A program made the translations under genes and the position numbers. This document shows positions 32,801 to 45,301 of a stretch of 64,000 nt of DNA, one piece after another. The notes under the pieces are model-generated. The model saw nothing but the letters and a program-made list of their open reading frames with translations. It was not told where the DNA came from and made no database searches. This DNA comes from Atherinomorus stipes. Taxonomy: Eukaryota > Chordata > Actinopteri > Atheriniformes > Atherinidae. Positions within the stretch are counted from its first letter, which is position 1, and each line of letters starts with the position of its first letter. The stretch is taken from assembly GCA_023101725.1 (NCBI GenBank), contig JALJCO010012680.1:1-64000 (forward strand), given 5' to 3'.

Positions 32801-33304
32801 GATGCCATTCAGCGCTGATATTGTGTGTGTGTGTGAGACAGCAGAGTGATAATTATAACTGTCTGACACCTCTGGGTTCCCAGTCTGGGAGGGCTCGCCG
32901 AGCACCAGTCAGACATCCGTGTGTGGGAGTTGTGTGTGTGTGTGTTACGTGTGTTTTTAGGGCACGTTTCTATCTGCATCCTGCACCATCACAGAGAGTC
33001 CCCACAGACAATCACAGAGTGTCATTCCTCCTCTTCCTCGCCACCCAGGACGGCCCAACAAACACTTGTGATTCTAAAAATGTGTGCGTGGTATGCTAAT
33101 GAAAAGCTACTTTCCTGGACCCCGGGGGTCCTGGGTGACTGTGTGTGTGGGTGTGTGAGAATGTGTGTGAGAGAGAGAATGGGGAAGTGAGGGGAAGACA
33201 GAGAAATATGACACTGTGTTGCCATGTTTTTGTATCAAGTGATGAACCCCCTGGTGTTAAAACTCATTTGTCATACATGCCACAGCCGGTTTCTACTCTC
33301 AGTT

Positions 33305-33341
<37 letters not shown>

Positions 33342-33510
33342 CTTTTGTATCTTAGAATCCAAGGTCTATGTGATGACTCTGTGTGGCATTTGATTGACTT
33401 TGGTGTCAGTAAGCTGTCACTTCCATGTAGGAAATGGGCTCCGGTGTCTCTGCTGACCAGACGTGTTGAGTTACAGTCACGTCCAGTCGTATTAACGCCG
33501 CAGTCATGCT
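32801..33510. other. Host sequence with (GT)n tracts, no gene
   Basis: GT tracts at 32822, 32930, 33140-33170 and a longer one at 33306-33340. The segment 33060-33125 ('gtggtatgctaatgaaaagc') has the texture of conserved non-coding DNA. Confidence 0.4.
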
Positions 33511-33511
33511 T

Positions 33512-33556
33512 GCTTTAAAAGCTCTAAAAACTTTATTGATCCGGGGAAGTTGACAG
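33512..33556 (-). mobile_element. LINE 3' terminal block, reverse strand
   Basis: 'aactttattgatccggggaa' is the complement of the LINE terminal block 'ttccccggatcaataaag'. Very short remnant. Confidence 0.45.
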
Positions 33557-33626
33557 AGCATCATATCCTGATTCACTTTCACAATCTGCTGACTTTAGAC
33601 AACAGTATTTTATCTATTTTTCATGT

Positions 33627-34130
33627 GCAATCTTCCTCAAAATTATTAATATTAATTTAAAGAAAAGGCTAGATTCACAATAGTTTAAATAAGAAACTAA
33701 AGAAACAAATAATAAATAAGAATTTACAAAATTATTATTTACTGAAAGAAGATATTGCTTTTTAATTGCGGTGGGAAATAATAATTTAAAAAAAACAAAC
33801 AAACAAATAAACAAAACTGTCCCAGACACATTAGAGCATCTTTCCCTTGAACAGTGGACCAACATACCTGCCAACAGGTGCAGACGTGTTTTTGAACATT
33901 AGAGAAAACACATGATTTAAGTGAATGCCTCAAAGTGTTTCTCAACAAAATTTTAGCTTTGGAGCCCCATTTTTTGTTTGGTTGTTTTTAATATTTCTTT
34001 TGAACCACAATTCAAAATCAGTGTCATGATTTTCATAGAATTTTTATTCATTAATACTTTTGTAAATTTCAGCTTATTTCACTGACAGCTATTTGGGTTT
34101 GAATAATTGGAATAATTTTGAGGACGACTG
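33627..34130. mobile_element. Tc1-like MITE, about 500 bp
   Basis: Left end 'caatcttcctcaaaattatt' (decayed CAGTCNTCCTC...), right end ATAATTTTGAGGACGACTG. Same body as the copies at 21717 and 25830. Confidence 0.7.
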
Positions 34131-34309
34131 CATCTGCTGGCTGATGTGGAGCTCTACACAGCAAGGCTGATGATTCCAGTTATACATAAATCTGGCTTTT
34201 TTAAAAAATACGTTTTATGATGAACTCTGCATGATGTCATGTAATGCCTGAATGAGAATACACAATATTTTTTTCATCGTTCATGATTGTCGCTATGTCA
34301 GATTAACAA

Positions 34310-34480
34310 TGGGCCTCATGCAAGAAACATTCGTACAAACAAATTCTTTCTTAAATGGTTCGTACGAGTGATTTAGGAGAAAATGCCGCATTCACCAATT
34401 TTCTCGTATTTCTAATCTTCTGTCAGGCACGAACAAATTTCACGAATGCTTCAGACTTCACATAGGAGTCTTGTGTAACC
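34310..34480. repeat. Interspersed DNA-element fragment ('gggcctcatgcaagaaac')
   Basis: The 'gggcctcatg(c/t)a' start with 'cgtacgag' motifs is a common fish repeat as I remember it. Other boundary unknown. Confidence 0.35.
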
Positions 34481-35040
34481 AGGTTAACCCTTAATTAACC
34501 TGTGTGGGAGACAGTCACAGATCCAGCAGGGGTTACAATTGTTATCCAAACCTAGTTTTTCACTAAAGTTCTGCATTAATCGTTACTTAGAAGCAATTGT
34601 GTATTTTTAAATCCATTATAAATGAGACTATATCATTTTGTATCACTCTGCAATTATAAATTACATTTTTATGCGCAGACTGAGCGACGAGACTATCGCC
34701 AGCATGTCGGTGAGGGGACATCGGTTTAAATTGTCATTTCATCAAAAGAAAGAGCAGTCAGTGAGCTCTATGTGAGATCAAGCTACTATAGCACTGAAAT
34801 AACATCTCAAACAGAAAATGGATAAAAAGTTTAGAAAGGAGGTTCAGCAGCAGTCACTGCTGCAGCTCTTCGAACGCTCTTCGGCTTCGTTATTACACAA
34901 AATGTGGATGTTTGGGTCTGAATTTGTCAAATTAGAGTGTTCACATTTTTATGTGCGTTGTATGAGAGAGATGAAGAAGGTGATGAAAGGATGCCGGATG
35001 TGATCCAGCCATTTCTGCATCACGTTGAGTCGCCCTTCGG
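34481..35040. other. No gene recognised
   Basis: An open frame at 34818-35003 has no recognised domain and lies in transposon-dense sequence. Confidence 0.4.
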
Positions 35041-35049
35041 TGTACATCC

Positions 35050-36125
35050 AGTATAACCAGATTCCACATACTCCGGTTTACACCGTTCCATTCTGCTGCG
35101 CACGGTGCAGCAAACACGTTGCTGTTATTCAGTGACTGCAGTCCACATGCTCCATGCGGCTCCGTTTGTGGCTGAGCGGTTTCTGCTGTTGCTGCTTATC
35201 GGCTTCTGTCTCTGTAATCTTTGGTGTAGACGTAGGTTGCTATTATGCCGTGTATTAATGTTTTACATTTTTTATTTCATTTGGATGTAACTTTAGTTTT
35301 GTTTTTTGCACAATTAAAAAAGGTTTGTGTGGTCTTGTAGCCTAGCTTCTGCAGTTAAATTTGATGTTGCAATAATCTCCATCATTAATGCTTCGTTTCT
35401 CACCGTTGTTGTTGAGTAGCAATCACGACCTCTCGGGTTCAAAGGATAAAAGTTGTACCTACTGGAGACTCTGACCCCCTCCGTCCACTGCCTCCGCCCC
35501 GCTCCGGTCCGCACAACGCAGCAAATCCGTTGCTATTTTAATCAATGAGCAGCAGTCCACTTCTCCGCCAGCGCTCCGCTCCGCTCCGACACGTCCGCTC
35601 GGGTCCGTCGGCCTCCGCCAAAAATACGGATCAACTCTATTTTCTGGTCCGCTCCACTCCGTTTGGAGGAAGTTGCAAACATGAAACATCCGGTTTATAA
35701 AGTTTTTTTTTACATCCACCACAGAAGAAATTGATTGCTGTGTATAAAACTTATTGGGCATATTGTAGCATCTTTTTTATGAAATAATATTGCGTCTTGT
35801 GTGACTTGAGAATGGGCAAATTGGGCAATGTGTGTAGTTCAATGTGCCGTATACATACTCCCTACAAAGTAGGTCGCCGCACGTCAGATCCTGTCAAAAC
35901 TACAAAAACTGTCACTTGTAAACACTCATTTTGGAAGTTGAAGGCCAAAAGATTTTGCTTCTCGCGCATGCTCCTTTGCCTGCTTTGTGACTGAACAGAG
36001 AGAGTGCTGGCGGAGTGAGGCGGAGTATGTGTGTTTGAGGGTTTTTGCAGCCCGCCGGAGAAGACGGACTAGAGCGCAGCGCAGCGGATCGGAGTGGGGC
36101 GGAGCGGAAGCAGTGGACGGGAGGT
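35050..36125. mobile_element. GC-rich foldback element with 'gcggagcggag' blocks
   Basis: Blocks such as 'ccctccgtccactgcctccg' and 'ctccgctccgctccg' at 35478-35600 are answered by inverted 'gcggagcggaagcagtgg' and 'ggagaagacgg' at 36000-36120. This pattern recurs in fish non-autonomous DNA elements. Exact ends and superfamily not determined. Confidence 0.45.
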
Positions 36126-36129
36126 GTGA

Positions 36130-36456
36130 AACCTCAGTGCCTGATGCCACCAAGTCTTGCTGCAGGTCTTTCACAGTCAGTCTACGTTTCTGACCACTTG
36201 CTTGAAACCACATTTGATCTGAAAACACGTCCTCTCATGAGGAATTCTGTTCAGGGGCTGAATAATTTTAAAACGGCAGTGGTCATTAAAAGTGACATTT
36301 TGTGCTGAATTAGGAGAAAACACTTGTAATATTAATTACTTTGAGCTGTTTAAAATATTCTTGTTTGATTTATTATTGCAAACAGTTGCTAATTTGTACA
36401 TTTTTGCCAATAAACCTCATTTGCAGTTGGGGTTGAATAATTTTGATTGCAACTGT
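36130..36456 (+). mobile_element. Tc1-like element, 3' end fragment
   Basis: Ends GTTGAATAATTTTGATTGCA then ACTG and TA (about 36432-36456), a Tc1-type terminus distinct from the CAGTCGTCCTC family. The left end is missing. Confidence 0.5.
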
Positions 36457-37240
36457 AAATCCATGATATCGTGATCTCAATCATCTAAATGTTTGATTGT
36501 GTCTCAGATAAACCGAGCAGATGTCTGAGATCTGGTGAGAAAGTTGTCCAGTCAGAGGATATAATGAACGTGGCGAACTCTGATCTTTTCACACGTTCTT
36601 CTTGGCTCGGTTGGAGTGTTCGTGGATATTATTGAGTGGCTGTGCTCAGCTTCAGTCTGGTTTACTGTAGAAAACGCTACACCTCCGAGCAGTTTGCTGT
36701 TGGGCTGCATAATGCGCTCTGCTGCTGGCTTATTACACTGACTAGTCATCGAAACCCGCAGTCAACTTAATGAACCCATGACTGTACTGTTGTTTGGCCT
36801 GAAATTAATTGATGTAATTTTCTGTAGCTGACGGCACTCAGCATAGTAATTACTGAGATTTAGGAACACAATAACATCCAGCAACACATGGTCAGACTGT
36901 CAGAAGAATCTCAGCTCGAAATGTTAGAAAATGCAATTAAATAATTACTGTTGGAAATACTGGCAGAGCTGTGAAACTGTGACAAAAGCTTTTCTTCTGT
37001 TAGTGAAACATCTAAATGTCGAACTAAAACAAAACACATCACTCTCGTGCAAAAGCTGAATAAATTCAGCTTTGATGATGACAAATGGTGAACAGTTGGT
37101 GATTCCAACTCGCAACTGTGCAGTTCCATGACAACTTCCTTAAATCTCCAGGCTGTTGTTGCGATGCTGCATTGCAGCTTCTCTGTAAGCATGTTGCCAG
37201 ATGATTGCTCCTGTTTTCTGCCAGCTGAAGATGATAAAAT
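36457..37240. other. No gene recognised
   Basis: Overlapping short open frames on the minus strand carry no known motif. Confidence 0.45.
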
Positions 37241-37340
37241 GTTGGATCTTTAAACAGGTTATCGACACCGGTTCCTAACGATACTCGATTTCGATTCTTT
37301 TCAGGGGCAGGGTCAAAAAATCGTTTACTTTTTCTTTTTG
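37241..37340. mobile_element. hAT-like terminus fragment
   Basis: 'ttatcgacaccggttcctaa' and 'cgatactcgatttcgattc' resemble hAT ends. Isolated and without a visible TSD. Confidence 0.3.
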
Positions 37341-39165
37341 TGGACAACTAAATCAAATAACAGACGCAGATATTAATATAGTAAACTGCAGCCGTCTTTA
37401 TGTTCTTACCAAAGGATTCAATTACATTTCAACTTTAAAAATTTTTTTGAAAAAGACAAAAAAATGTGTCCCTGGCCAACCTTAAATAGACCTGGTTAAC
37501 GTTCACCACTTTGAGAACTTAAATTAACTGTTAAACTGGCTGTTTCCGAATAAAGAGTCTTCTACATGTTACGTAAGGATTAAACAGCAAGGAGCTGTGC
37601 ATTATACAGTTTTAATGCACGACGCAGAGTCTAAAACACCATATCGTGCAGCAAAGTGAAGGCTTAAAATTAGGTACAATGCTCAAAGGGTTAATATGCA
37701 TTTATTTTTATTAAGTCAAACACTCTGTGTTGCCTTCTAATGGCCTGAAAAGCGCTTTTTAAATGAGGTTTAAACTCACTGCGGGATTGCGGGAATCGCG
37801 CATAATACCATCAACTCCTGCAGACCTCGCTCTTATAATGCAGGAAATTCCTGCTTACAGTTGCAGCGACTTAATGTGCAGTGAACGTTTGCATCGGAGC
37901 CATAAAACTAAAGGAGAATAAAGGGGATAACACACTTGAGGCGACGTCCTCTTTCATTCATTTCCATAGAAAATGAGTGTCGGACTCGGACCTTTCAGTT
38001 CAGCGCACGCTCCCCTTCTCTCTCTCTGACCTGTCAGATGTTGCTGCTTCCCTCTTGTTAACAAACCAAACATTGTTGGCGGGTTTTCCACCGGAAAGAC
38101 GACTCTTTCACGGACTGCTGGTTATAACGTAAATCTAAGTTCGGGTCACCTGCTCTGGACAAACATCAGTAGATCTGGGCTGTGGAGGCGCTGGTGTCGG
38201 TCTCGTTTACCACCCAAATCCTCCGGATCCTCAGGTAGCGCCGGTGCTGTTCATGTTATCAAGCAGCCCACAGAAAAGTTTTAGCCTGACTGGCTCAGAA
38301 TATCCGTGTTTGGTCATAACGATGAAGACACGAGCTGCTCAGTATAATGTTGGTGTGATCAGCTGATGAGACCAACATCAGCGCTGCGTCACCACCGTTT
38401 CTCATCCAGCTGAGGAGAAAGTGTGAGGTCGATTCATAAAGATCATATTGATGAATAATAGTTTAAAAAATACATTTTATATTTTGATGCATTAAACAGC
38501 ATTAAATATGTCATATTAAAAATCTAAATTTGGTATTATTTTGGAGAAAGAAGCTGATTTGGGGAATGTTTCCTCATCATTTTCTCACATTCCCATTGCT
38601 CTGAACTTGCTCATATCATCTGTTCTTTCACGTATTTTCTGTGTTTTTATCGTCTTTCGTATCTTTGGGTGTTCTGAAAGGTGTTATTAAATAAAATGTA
38701 TTATTATTATTATATATTAATTATGTTTCTGACAGTTTTGTAGCCTTACATGGAGAAGACGATCACAGGAGGATCCATTTGATGTCACATTGATCCATTC
38801 ACCATCTTCAGGTGGTAATAGTGAATTCCAGAATTGTGTTTTTTTAAACAACACCAAACCTCAGTCTGATGCTCATTTCCAGAGCTCCGCCTTCCCAAAG
38901 ACCAGTTTGATTTGAACAAAACTTTTATCAAATGCAAGAGATTACATGGAGGAGAGAGAACAGAACAGAACAGAGCTGGAAGAAAGAACCAAAACTACTT
39001 ATATACATAATTATGCAGCTTAAAGATGCAACAGATTACTTCAATATATACTTTTTATACCAAGTTGGTAAAAACTGATGATAGCTGATAAAGAGAATGG
39101 AGACGGGACCAGAGAGCTTAAGATGGAAACTAAGAAGGACGAAAAAAGACAAATTAATGCTCCTT
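37341..39165. other. No gene recognised
   Basis: AT-rich sequence with one GC-richer stretch at 38060-38260; (TTA)n at 38700-38715. Confidence 0.45.
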
Positions 39166-39170
39166 AATAA

Positions 39171-40052
39171 AGGAATAGTACACCCACTGAGTGATGTAAC
39201 TTTATTTTCCACTTACCCTCATGGTGAGCAAGACTCTGGACCACTTTTTTAATATCTCAAATGCAGCCGGAGATCAGGTAGGCTTCTCTTTTTCTCCCCA
39301 ACTTTAATATAAAGGAGTTCGCTGGGACCCGAGCCAAAAAGGTCCATAAAAGTCCACAAAAACAATATTCCTCCATACTGCTCGTCCAATGTAATCCAAG
39401 TGTCCTGAGTGGGTAGCGTCCAGAATTTACTCAAAACGACATCATTTAGTATATTTTTAGAACCTAAACAGTTCTACATCGCATCTCCTGCAAGCACGCC
39501 GATGCACGTTCACGAAACTACGGAAGCCACGGCAGACGAGATCATGCGTTCTCCTTTCCTTTCTTTCTTTGTTTTAAATCAGTATCCAACCCCTCCTGTG
39601 TTTGTCCCGGTTCGTCTGCAGCTCTGTTGCTCTTACCACAATGTAAACAGCGAATTTCTTCTTCTACGCTTGCATTATCGGCAGAGTAGGCTCTGAACGC
39701 CGAGGCTTCCGTAGTGTCACGAACGCGCTTTGGCGCGCTTGCAGGAAAAAGGATGTAGAACTGTTTAGGCTCTAAAAATGTACTAAATGATGTCGTTTTG
39801 AGTAAATTCTGGACGCTACCCACTCAGGAAACTTGGATTACATTGGATGAGCAGTATGGAGGAATATTGACAATTTTTTGTGGTATTTTATGGATCGTTT
39901 TGGCTCGGGTCCCAGCAAACTCCATTATATAAAAAAAGAGAAGCCTTCCAGATCGCCGGCTGCATTTGACATATTAAAAAAGTGTTCCAGAGTCTTCCTC
40001 ACCATGAGGGGAAGTGGAAAATAAAGTTATATCATTCTGTGGGTGAACTATT
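39171..40052. mobile_element. TTAA-type MITE, family B, uninterrupted copy
   Basis: About 880 bp, starting AGGAATAGTACACCCACTG and ending 'cattctgtgggtgaactat'. The two halves are inverted copies ('gcagccggagatcaggtagg' / 'tcgccggctgcatttgacat'). It shows the insertion-free layout of the arm copies and of 23921-25670. Flanking TTAA is eroded. Confidence 0.75.
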
Positions 40053-40454
40053 GGACACCCAAAGGATATAAATCCCCCCTTGGTGAAGCATGTAAGGGAG
40101 GAATCCCCCCATTGTGAGAATTGAATTACAACCCCTGTGTATTCTGAACAACTTGAAGAGGATCAAGTTTTTTTTGTTTTTTTTTTGCTCTGTCCCATCC
40201 CAGTTGAATCTTTCTCACTCTCTGCTTGAACATCCGGGTTTCCCCCTCATGTTCCCTCCTGCAGTCCTCAGCAGATCTGTGTAGGAACTAGAACAAGTGT
40301 GCCATCATCTCACGGGGACAAAATTAGTCCTCACATTTACAGGAAGTCCCTGTACGTTTGAGTGCAGTCAGCTTTTGGGCCCCATCATGACAGTAAAAGC
40401 AAGCCCCCCCCTGTTTCCTTTCCTCCCTCTGATTTGTTCTTTAGACAGAGTTGC

Positions 40455-40580
40455 GCAAAGTTATTCTGAGCGCCTCAGGCTCCCATTAGTATTCTGCTTA
40501 ATACCGCCTCTCTTTGTTTCAAGGAGAAATTGATAACTCCTTGCCTAAATTTTACAATAAAACAGCAGAAATGATACCAT
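40455..40580. promoter_or_regulatory. Candidate conserved non-coding element
   Basis: Complex sequence around 'attctgcttaataccgcctc' and 'gataactccttgcctaaatt', free of repeat ends. Confidence 0.25.
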
Positions 40581-40679
40581 TCACCTGGGTACCTCTCTTT
40601 CCTCTCCCTTTCTTTCCCTCTTTTCAAGCCCCTCTTCCCACCATCACACATCATCTCCCCGCCCACCCTCCCCAGCGAG

Positions 40680-40880
40680 TGCAGTTATGAATCGATTTGG
40701 TGGAGGTTGGCTGTCGTGAGCTGCTTTTGAAATTTGTTTTCTTCTGAAATTGGATTTTTGCTGCCCCTTATTTTATTTTTTTCCTTTGCAAGCAATATGC
40801 CGCCCACATCTAGCCCCATTAGGCTAATCCACGGGCTGATTCATCCTCTGTTAGAGTTTAATATGGCTTACACACACGTG
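40680..40880. promoter_or_regulatory. Candidate conserved non-coding element
   Basis: Holds 'cccattaggctaatccacgg', with an OTX/PITX-type TAATCC core at 40825-40830, in complex repeat-free sequence. Binding is inference. Confidence 0.3.
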
Positions 40881-41351
40881 TGTGTCTCCAGCACTGTTGA
40901 TGTGTTTCTTGTAGACAGACTGATGGGGACGCACAATCAAAGCTCCTTGTTCTTAGAGACCTTTTTGTCAAGTCTACCCTGCAGTACACCCCATCCATCA
41001 TGTAACACTCGCACACACACTCACTCTCACTTTATCTGTCCATCCATCACACTCAATCATTGAGTAAACCGGCTGAATTTTCATGTCCTGATTCCTTCAC
41101 CTGTTGAGAACCAGCCGTCTACAGTCAGGAAAATCTCCAATATTTACTCAGTCTAGTAGTCTGTGTGTGTGTGTGTGTTCCTGTGCTTGCCACACTGAGG
41201 ACCGTTTTGAGTTTTTAACCAATAAAGCGAGGTCATTTTTGGAAAGTGAGGATATTTTGGCCGGTTTCTCTGAGAAAGACCCATTTTTGAGGGTCACGAT
41301 TTGGTTTTAGAGTTGAGGTTCGTAATAGGTTTTGGTTAGGGCAAGGTTTAA

Positions 41352-43023
41352 AGTGCTGATGACATGTTTTTTGACATTTTTTGCCAAATTTTATCGACCA
41401 AAACGTTCTTCATGATGATCTATGTAACAGAAACAGGCGGGCCTGCATAGATGAGTTATTAGGAAACATCGCTGCATTTCAGCATCTGACCAGACTCTGG
41501 CGCTGTTCACAGAAACAGGACATGAGCTCAGTTCATTTAACAATGAAGTATCACAATAAATGAAGTATCACGCGATGAAGTCAATGGCTTCATTGCAGTT
41601 TTTAAGTCGCTTTTCTAGTTTTACGTACAAACAGTAACAACTCAGCCTTCTGTTGTATTGCCGGTTAATATTTAAAAGCTCGTAAGGATGGTGTGAGTTT
41701 ATTTAAGTTTCCTACACTCCCTGACTTGCATTGAAAGAGGATAAAGAAGCATGTCGGACTTACTGGTTTAGTGGTGGTAGCCGTCTTGCATGTCTCTGCT
41801 GGTAAAGTTCCCGTCTGCAGCTTCTGTTTACTGGAGCCTCAGCCACCAACATGTTGGGACGTCTAACAGGTGGAACTGCAGTCATGTCTGCTGGAACAGT
41901 CTTTCTCCACCATTGTTGCTTAAACAGATCGGTCATACAGCTACTGTATGGACAGACAGCTGCTGCTCGGTTATATGAGGACCTCTCTGGTAGGACTTGG
42001 CGATATATTATCGTGTGCGATATATCGTCACAGAAATTCCCAAAGGTAATAATTTGGCATCTCATGATAAAAATGATAAATTCAATGTATGAGGTTGTGT
42101 TTACAGTTATTTATATAGTTATTTTTTTCTGTTTTCATCGTTTGAATAAATGTCAAACTTGTCATATTTCAGACTTGTTTGGTTGGTGTCACTACGGTTT
42201 TTTCAGTACAAATACACTACTTGAACTTAATTGATGTAGTTTAGTGGCTTCTACTGTTAGTTTATGTTTCTCAAAACAGAATGTAGTGATAGATTTATAA
42301 CACACACAATTAGGCTGCTATTTTTTATTGTCATTCATCATCACCGTGATAAAAAACTGAAATTATTGTGATGCATTTTTTTAGTCCATATCACCCATCC
42401 TTATTCTCCGGTCATCACAGATCTGTTTCCAAAGATGCATCCTTCCCTCAATCCTCATCTTTATAACATTTACTATTTAAAACTCGACTGGAACCATGTA
42501 AGTTGTTATTTTCTCATTTTCAAAGGCTAATTATTAACGGCAAGTTAGCTCGTGGCTAACCCATGGAACAAGTGCCTCTCCCCTGTCACCCCTGACTCTG
42601 TCGAACTGGTGCTGGTCTAAGCTGCTCCTTCACAGTTTTGGGTCCACTTGGTGCTGTTCTGGGTCGCTCCTTACAGTTCTGAGTCCGCTCAGTGTGGTTC
42701 TTGCAAGCTTTTAGCTGGACCGAGTGGACTGGGTCCTTGGAGAATGACTCGGAGCTGTAGAGTGCTGACTAAGGTCTGATGTCTCCATATTCCTCAGCAT
42801 TATCACACTCTTCTGAACTGGAGCATCTTTCATGTTTTCCACTGCTTTCATTAGCTAACTAGCTAGCTGCTAGCGACCTGTGAGTGAGCTGTGCCCCTTT
42901 AAAATCAGATAGTTACGTGAATACACGTATGATTGACTTCTAACTGCACAGAACTACTTATTTTGTTTTGGTGTGTTGTTGTAAAGCAAAATTATTTGAA
43001 GTCAAGGTTGTGTCATAGACACT
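41352..43023. mobile_element. TTAA-flanked element, family A, long form with nested hAT
   Basis: Starts AGTGCTGATGACATG after TTAA (41348-41351) and ends GTGTCATAGACACT before TTAA (43024-43027). The first about 330 bp and last about 150 bp align with the 550-bp copy at 60913-61462. The middle, about 41690-42860, is extra and contains a hAT MITE. No transposase recognised. Confidence 0.7.
41991..42403. mobile_element. hAT-like MITE, 413 bp, nested
   Basis: Ends TAGGACTTGGCGATAT and ATATCACCCATCCTTA form an imperfect inverted repeat. Flanks CTCTCTGG and TTCTCCGG are a plausible 8-bp target duplication with two mismatches. Confidence 0.55.
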
Positions 43024-43029
43024 TTAAGA

Positions 43030-45115
43030 TGTGATGTTTAGGTGTGTGAGGGTTGGGAGCGAGGGAATGCATCATGTCAATGACTGTCCTCACAAACATA
43101 GAAGAACAAATGTGTGTGTTTGTGTGTGTGTAACCTACAATTTCTAACAGACAGTCTACACAAAGTCCTTTGTCTTCAAAGGCAGCAGCAGGTAGTTGAG
43201 CACACACACTTGAACATGATTCTGAACCGGAGGATCGATGTGAGAGCAGGGTCCAGCCTGTGATGCTCTCAGATATTGACTGAGATGTGTGGGTGCCTGA
43301 GGTGGTATCTGTATCTGTAAATGGTTTGATGGATTTGCAGCATCCTGTAAATGCTGTTCCAGTTTTTTGAAGCACGCAGGCAGAAAGATGAGGTGCAACG
43401 ATCACACGGTGCCGGCGATGATGACTCACTTCTGTCATCGGGAGGTTCTTTACAGCATCTCAGCAAACGGTTTTTAATTGCCTCAGGTGCTGTGGCTGAA
43501 GTGACTGACGAATTTGGTTTAACACAAATTCAAGGAGCTTTCATCGCTCTTTGGAACCACTTGATGTATTTTCAGCACTTGATCTCAGTTTCAAGAGTAC
43601 TTGAATAAATTAAATGCAATTTGGTCTAGTTAGTGTATCAAATATGGATCCACCTGCATAGTTGGACATCATGAAGGGCACTCTGCTCTGACTCTGAGAT
43701 GGGTTTGTTTCAGCTCACCATCACGTTGGCTTGTCTTCACGTCATTTGGCTAAACTTAGTCCTACAAATACTATTCTGTAATCCAAATTATTTGGCTATT
43801 TTTAAAAATCTCTTCCTTATTCTTTGTTTCTTTATACCTGTACATACACACATATATATGTATATACATAACTCAATGAAAACAACTTATAGAAACATGA
43901 ATAACGTGAAACAAATAGTTGCACTTTTATACTGGATTATTTAATCCAGATAAAGTTTGATTGGATGAATATTTTTCAGGCCAAGATGGACAAATTTACT
44001 GAAGAAATATTTATTTTATTTGCACATAGAGAGCAAACCCCACAGAGCCAGTTATCCAGCCAGTAGAAGTTCCTGACTTTCTTTATTGGACTTCAAGCTG
44101 CATCTTATCTTGACACTTCATGGTCATCCCGCTCGGTTTGAAACATGGCTGAGACTTATACGTAGGCAGAGGTCAGAGGTCATGGTTTCAGTCAGCAGAA
44201 TGGAGGAAAGTTACGCCGTTGTTGGAGGAAACACTTTCTTATTGTGCTGCATCAGTTTTAGCAAATTTCTAGAACTTGTCATTTAAAAGAAGACAAAGCA
44301 GTTTCATAAAACACATGAATCGACATGGTTGCAGTTTAAATTTCTCTGAAATACCTAGAATATCACGATATTGTATCATATCGTGACGTATCGTGATGCG
44401 CATCGTATCGTGAAATCTTTGCCAATACTCACCCCCACTTCAGAGTCCTTTAGACTGACTGAACTCAGAGGGACATGAGGTGCGTGTGTGTTGCATGTGT
44501 CGATGCATGTGTGCACCTTATACGTGGTGTGTGTGTGTCTGTGTGCGTGTGCATGTGTGTGGCAGCAGCTGCAAGGCCATAAAGAGTGCTGATGAACAGG
44601 GAAAGACCTGCTGACTGAGATGCAGAGATCATGTTTGGAGGACAAAGCGCAGTGTGATACAAACACACAGTTTCTGTCCCTCACAGGGATAATTACTTTA
44701 GAGACACTGAATTTCAGACACACACGTGCACACACAGATCACACACCTGCAGAATCTCACCTTCATCTGCATGATACATATGACCAGGCTGCTTTGATTG
44801 GGGGTCAAGGATGCTCTGTATCTGTCTTAAAGATGTTTTTCTTCATCCATCCATCCGAACACTCATGGCATTAACTCCAGGTATACTCGTCAAGATTTAG
44901 ACCAGTTCAAAAGAGACACAGTACATGATCTTTCATGTATGTTTGGGGTTTAGCCCCAGGTCTCCTAACACCTGCACATGCCTGGGAAATCTCTAATGGC
45001 CGTCACCCAGTTGGGATATTGATCAGCTACCCAAACATGCCTCCTTTCAGTGTAAAAGGTGACTGAGTCCGGTCACTCCACAAATGAAAAAGAAACTGGT
45101 TTGGACCAATTTTAT
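43030..45115. other. Host-like sequence, no gene recognised
   Basis: The longest open frame (43013-43438 minus) starts in one element and has no domain. A hAT-end-like fragment with repeated 'atcgtga' occurs at 44355-44425. GT and CA tracts occur at 43110, 44480-44560 and 44715. Confidence 0.4.
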
Positions 45116-45124
45116 TTGTACAGA

Positions 45125-45263
45125 AGAGGATTAGGCCACTGTAAAAAATAAAACTATCCAGAACTATCCAGAACATTAAAAAAAATATTTCTGGAGATTT
45201 TTTTTTTCAATTTCTGAAAAAGTCAGAATTCAGAATTCTTTTTTTTTTTTTTGTAAAAAAAAA

Positions 45264-45301
<38 letters not shown>

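Larger units (their letters stand above)
40053..41345. other. Host sequence, no gene recognised
   Basis: Contains two complex stretches listed separately and a (GT)n at 41161-41180. Confidence 0.45.

Noticed and set aside
43013..43438. A 141-codon minus-strand frame with several Cys and His
   Set aside because: Composition is influenced by a GT tract, no domain is recognisable, and it overlaps the end of a transposon.
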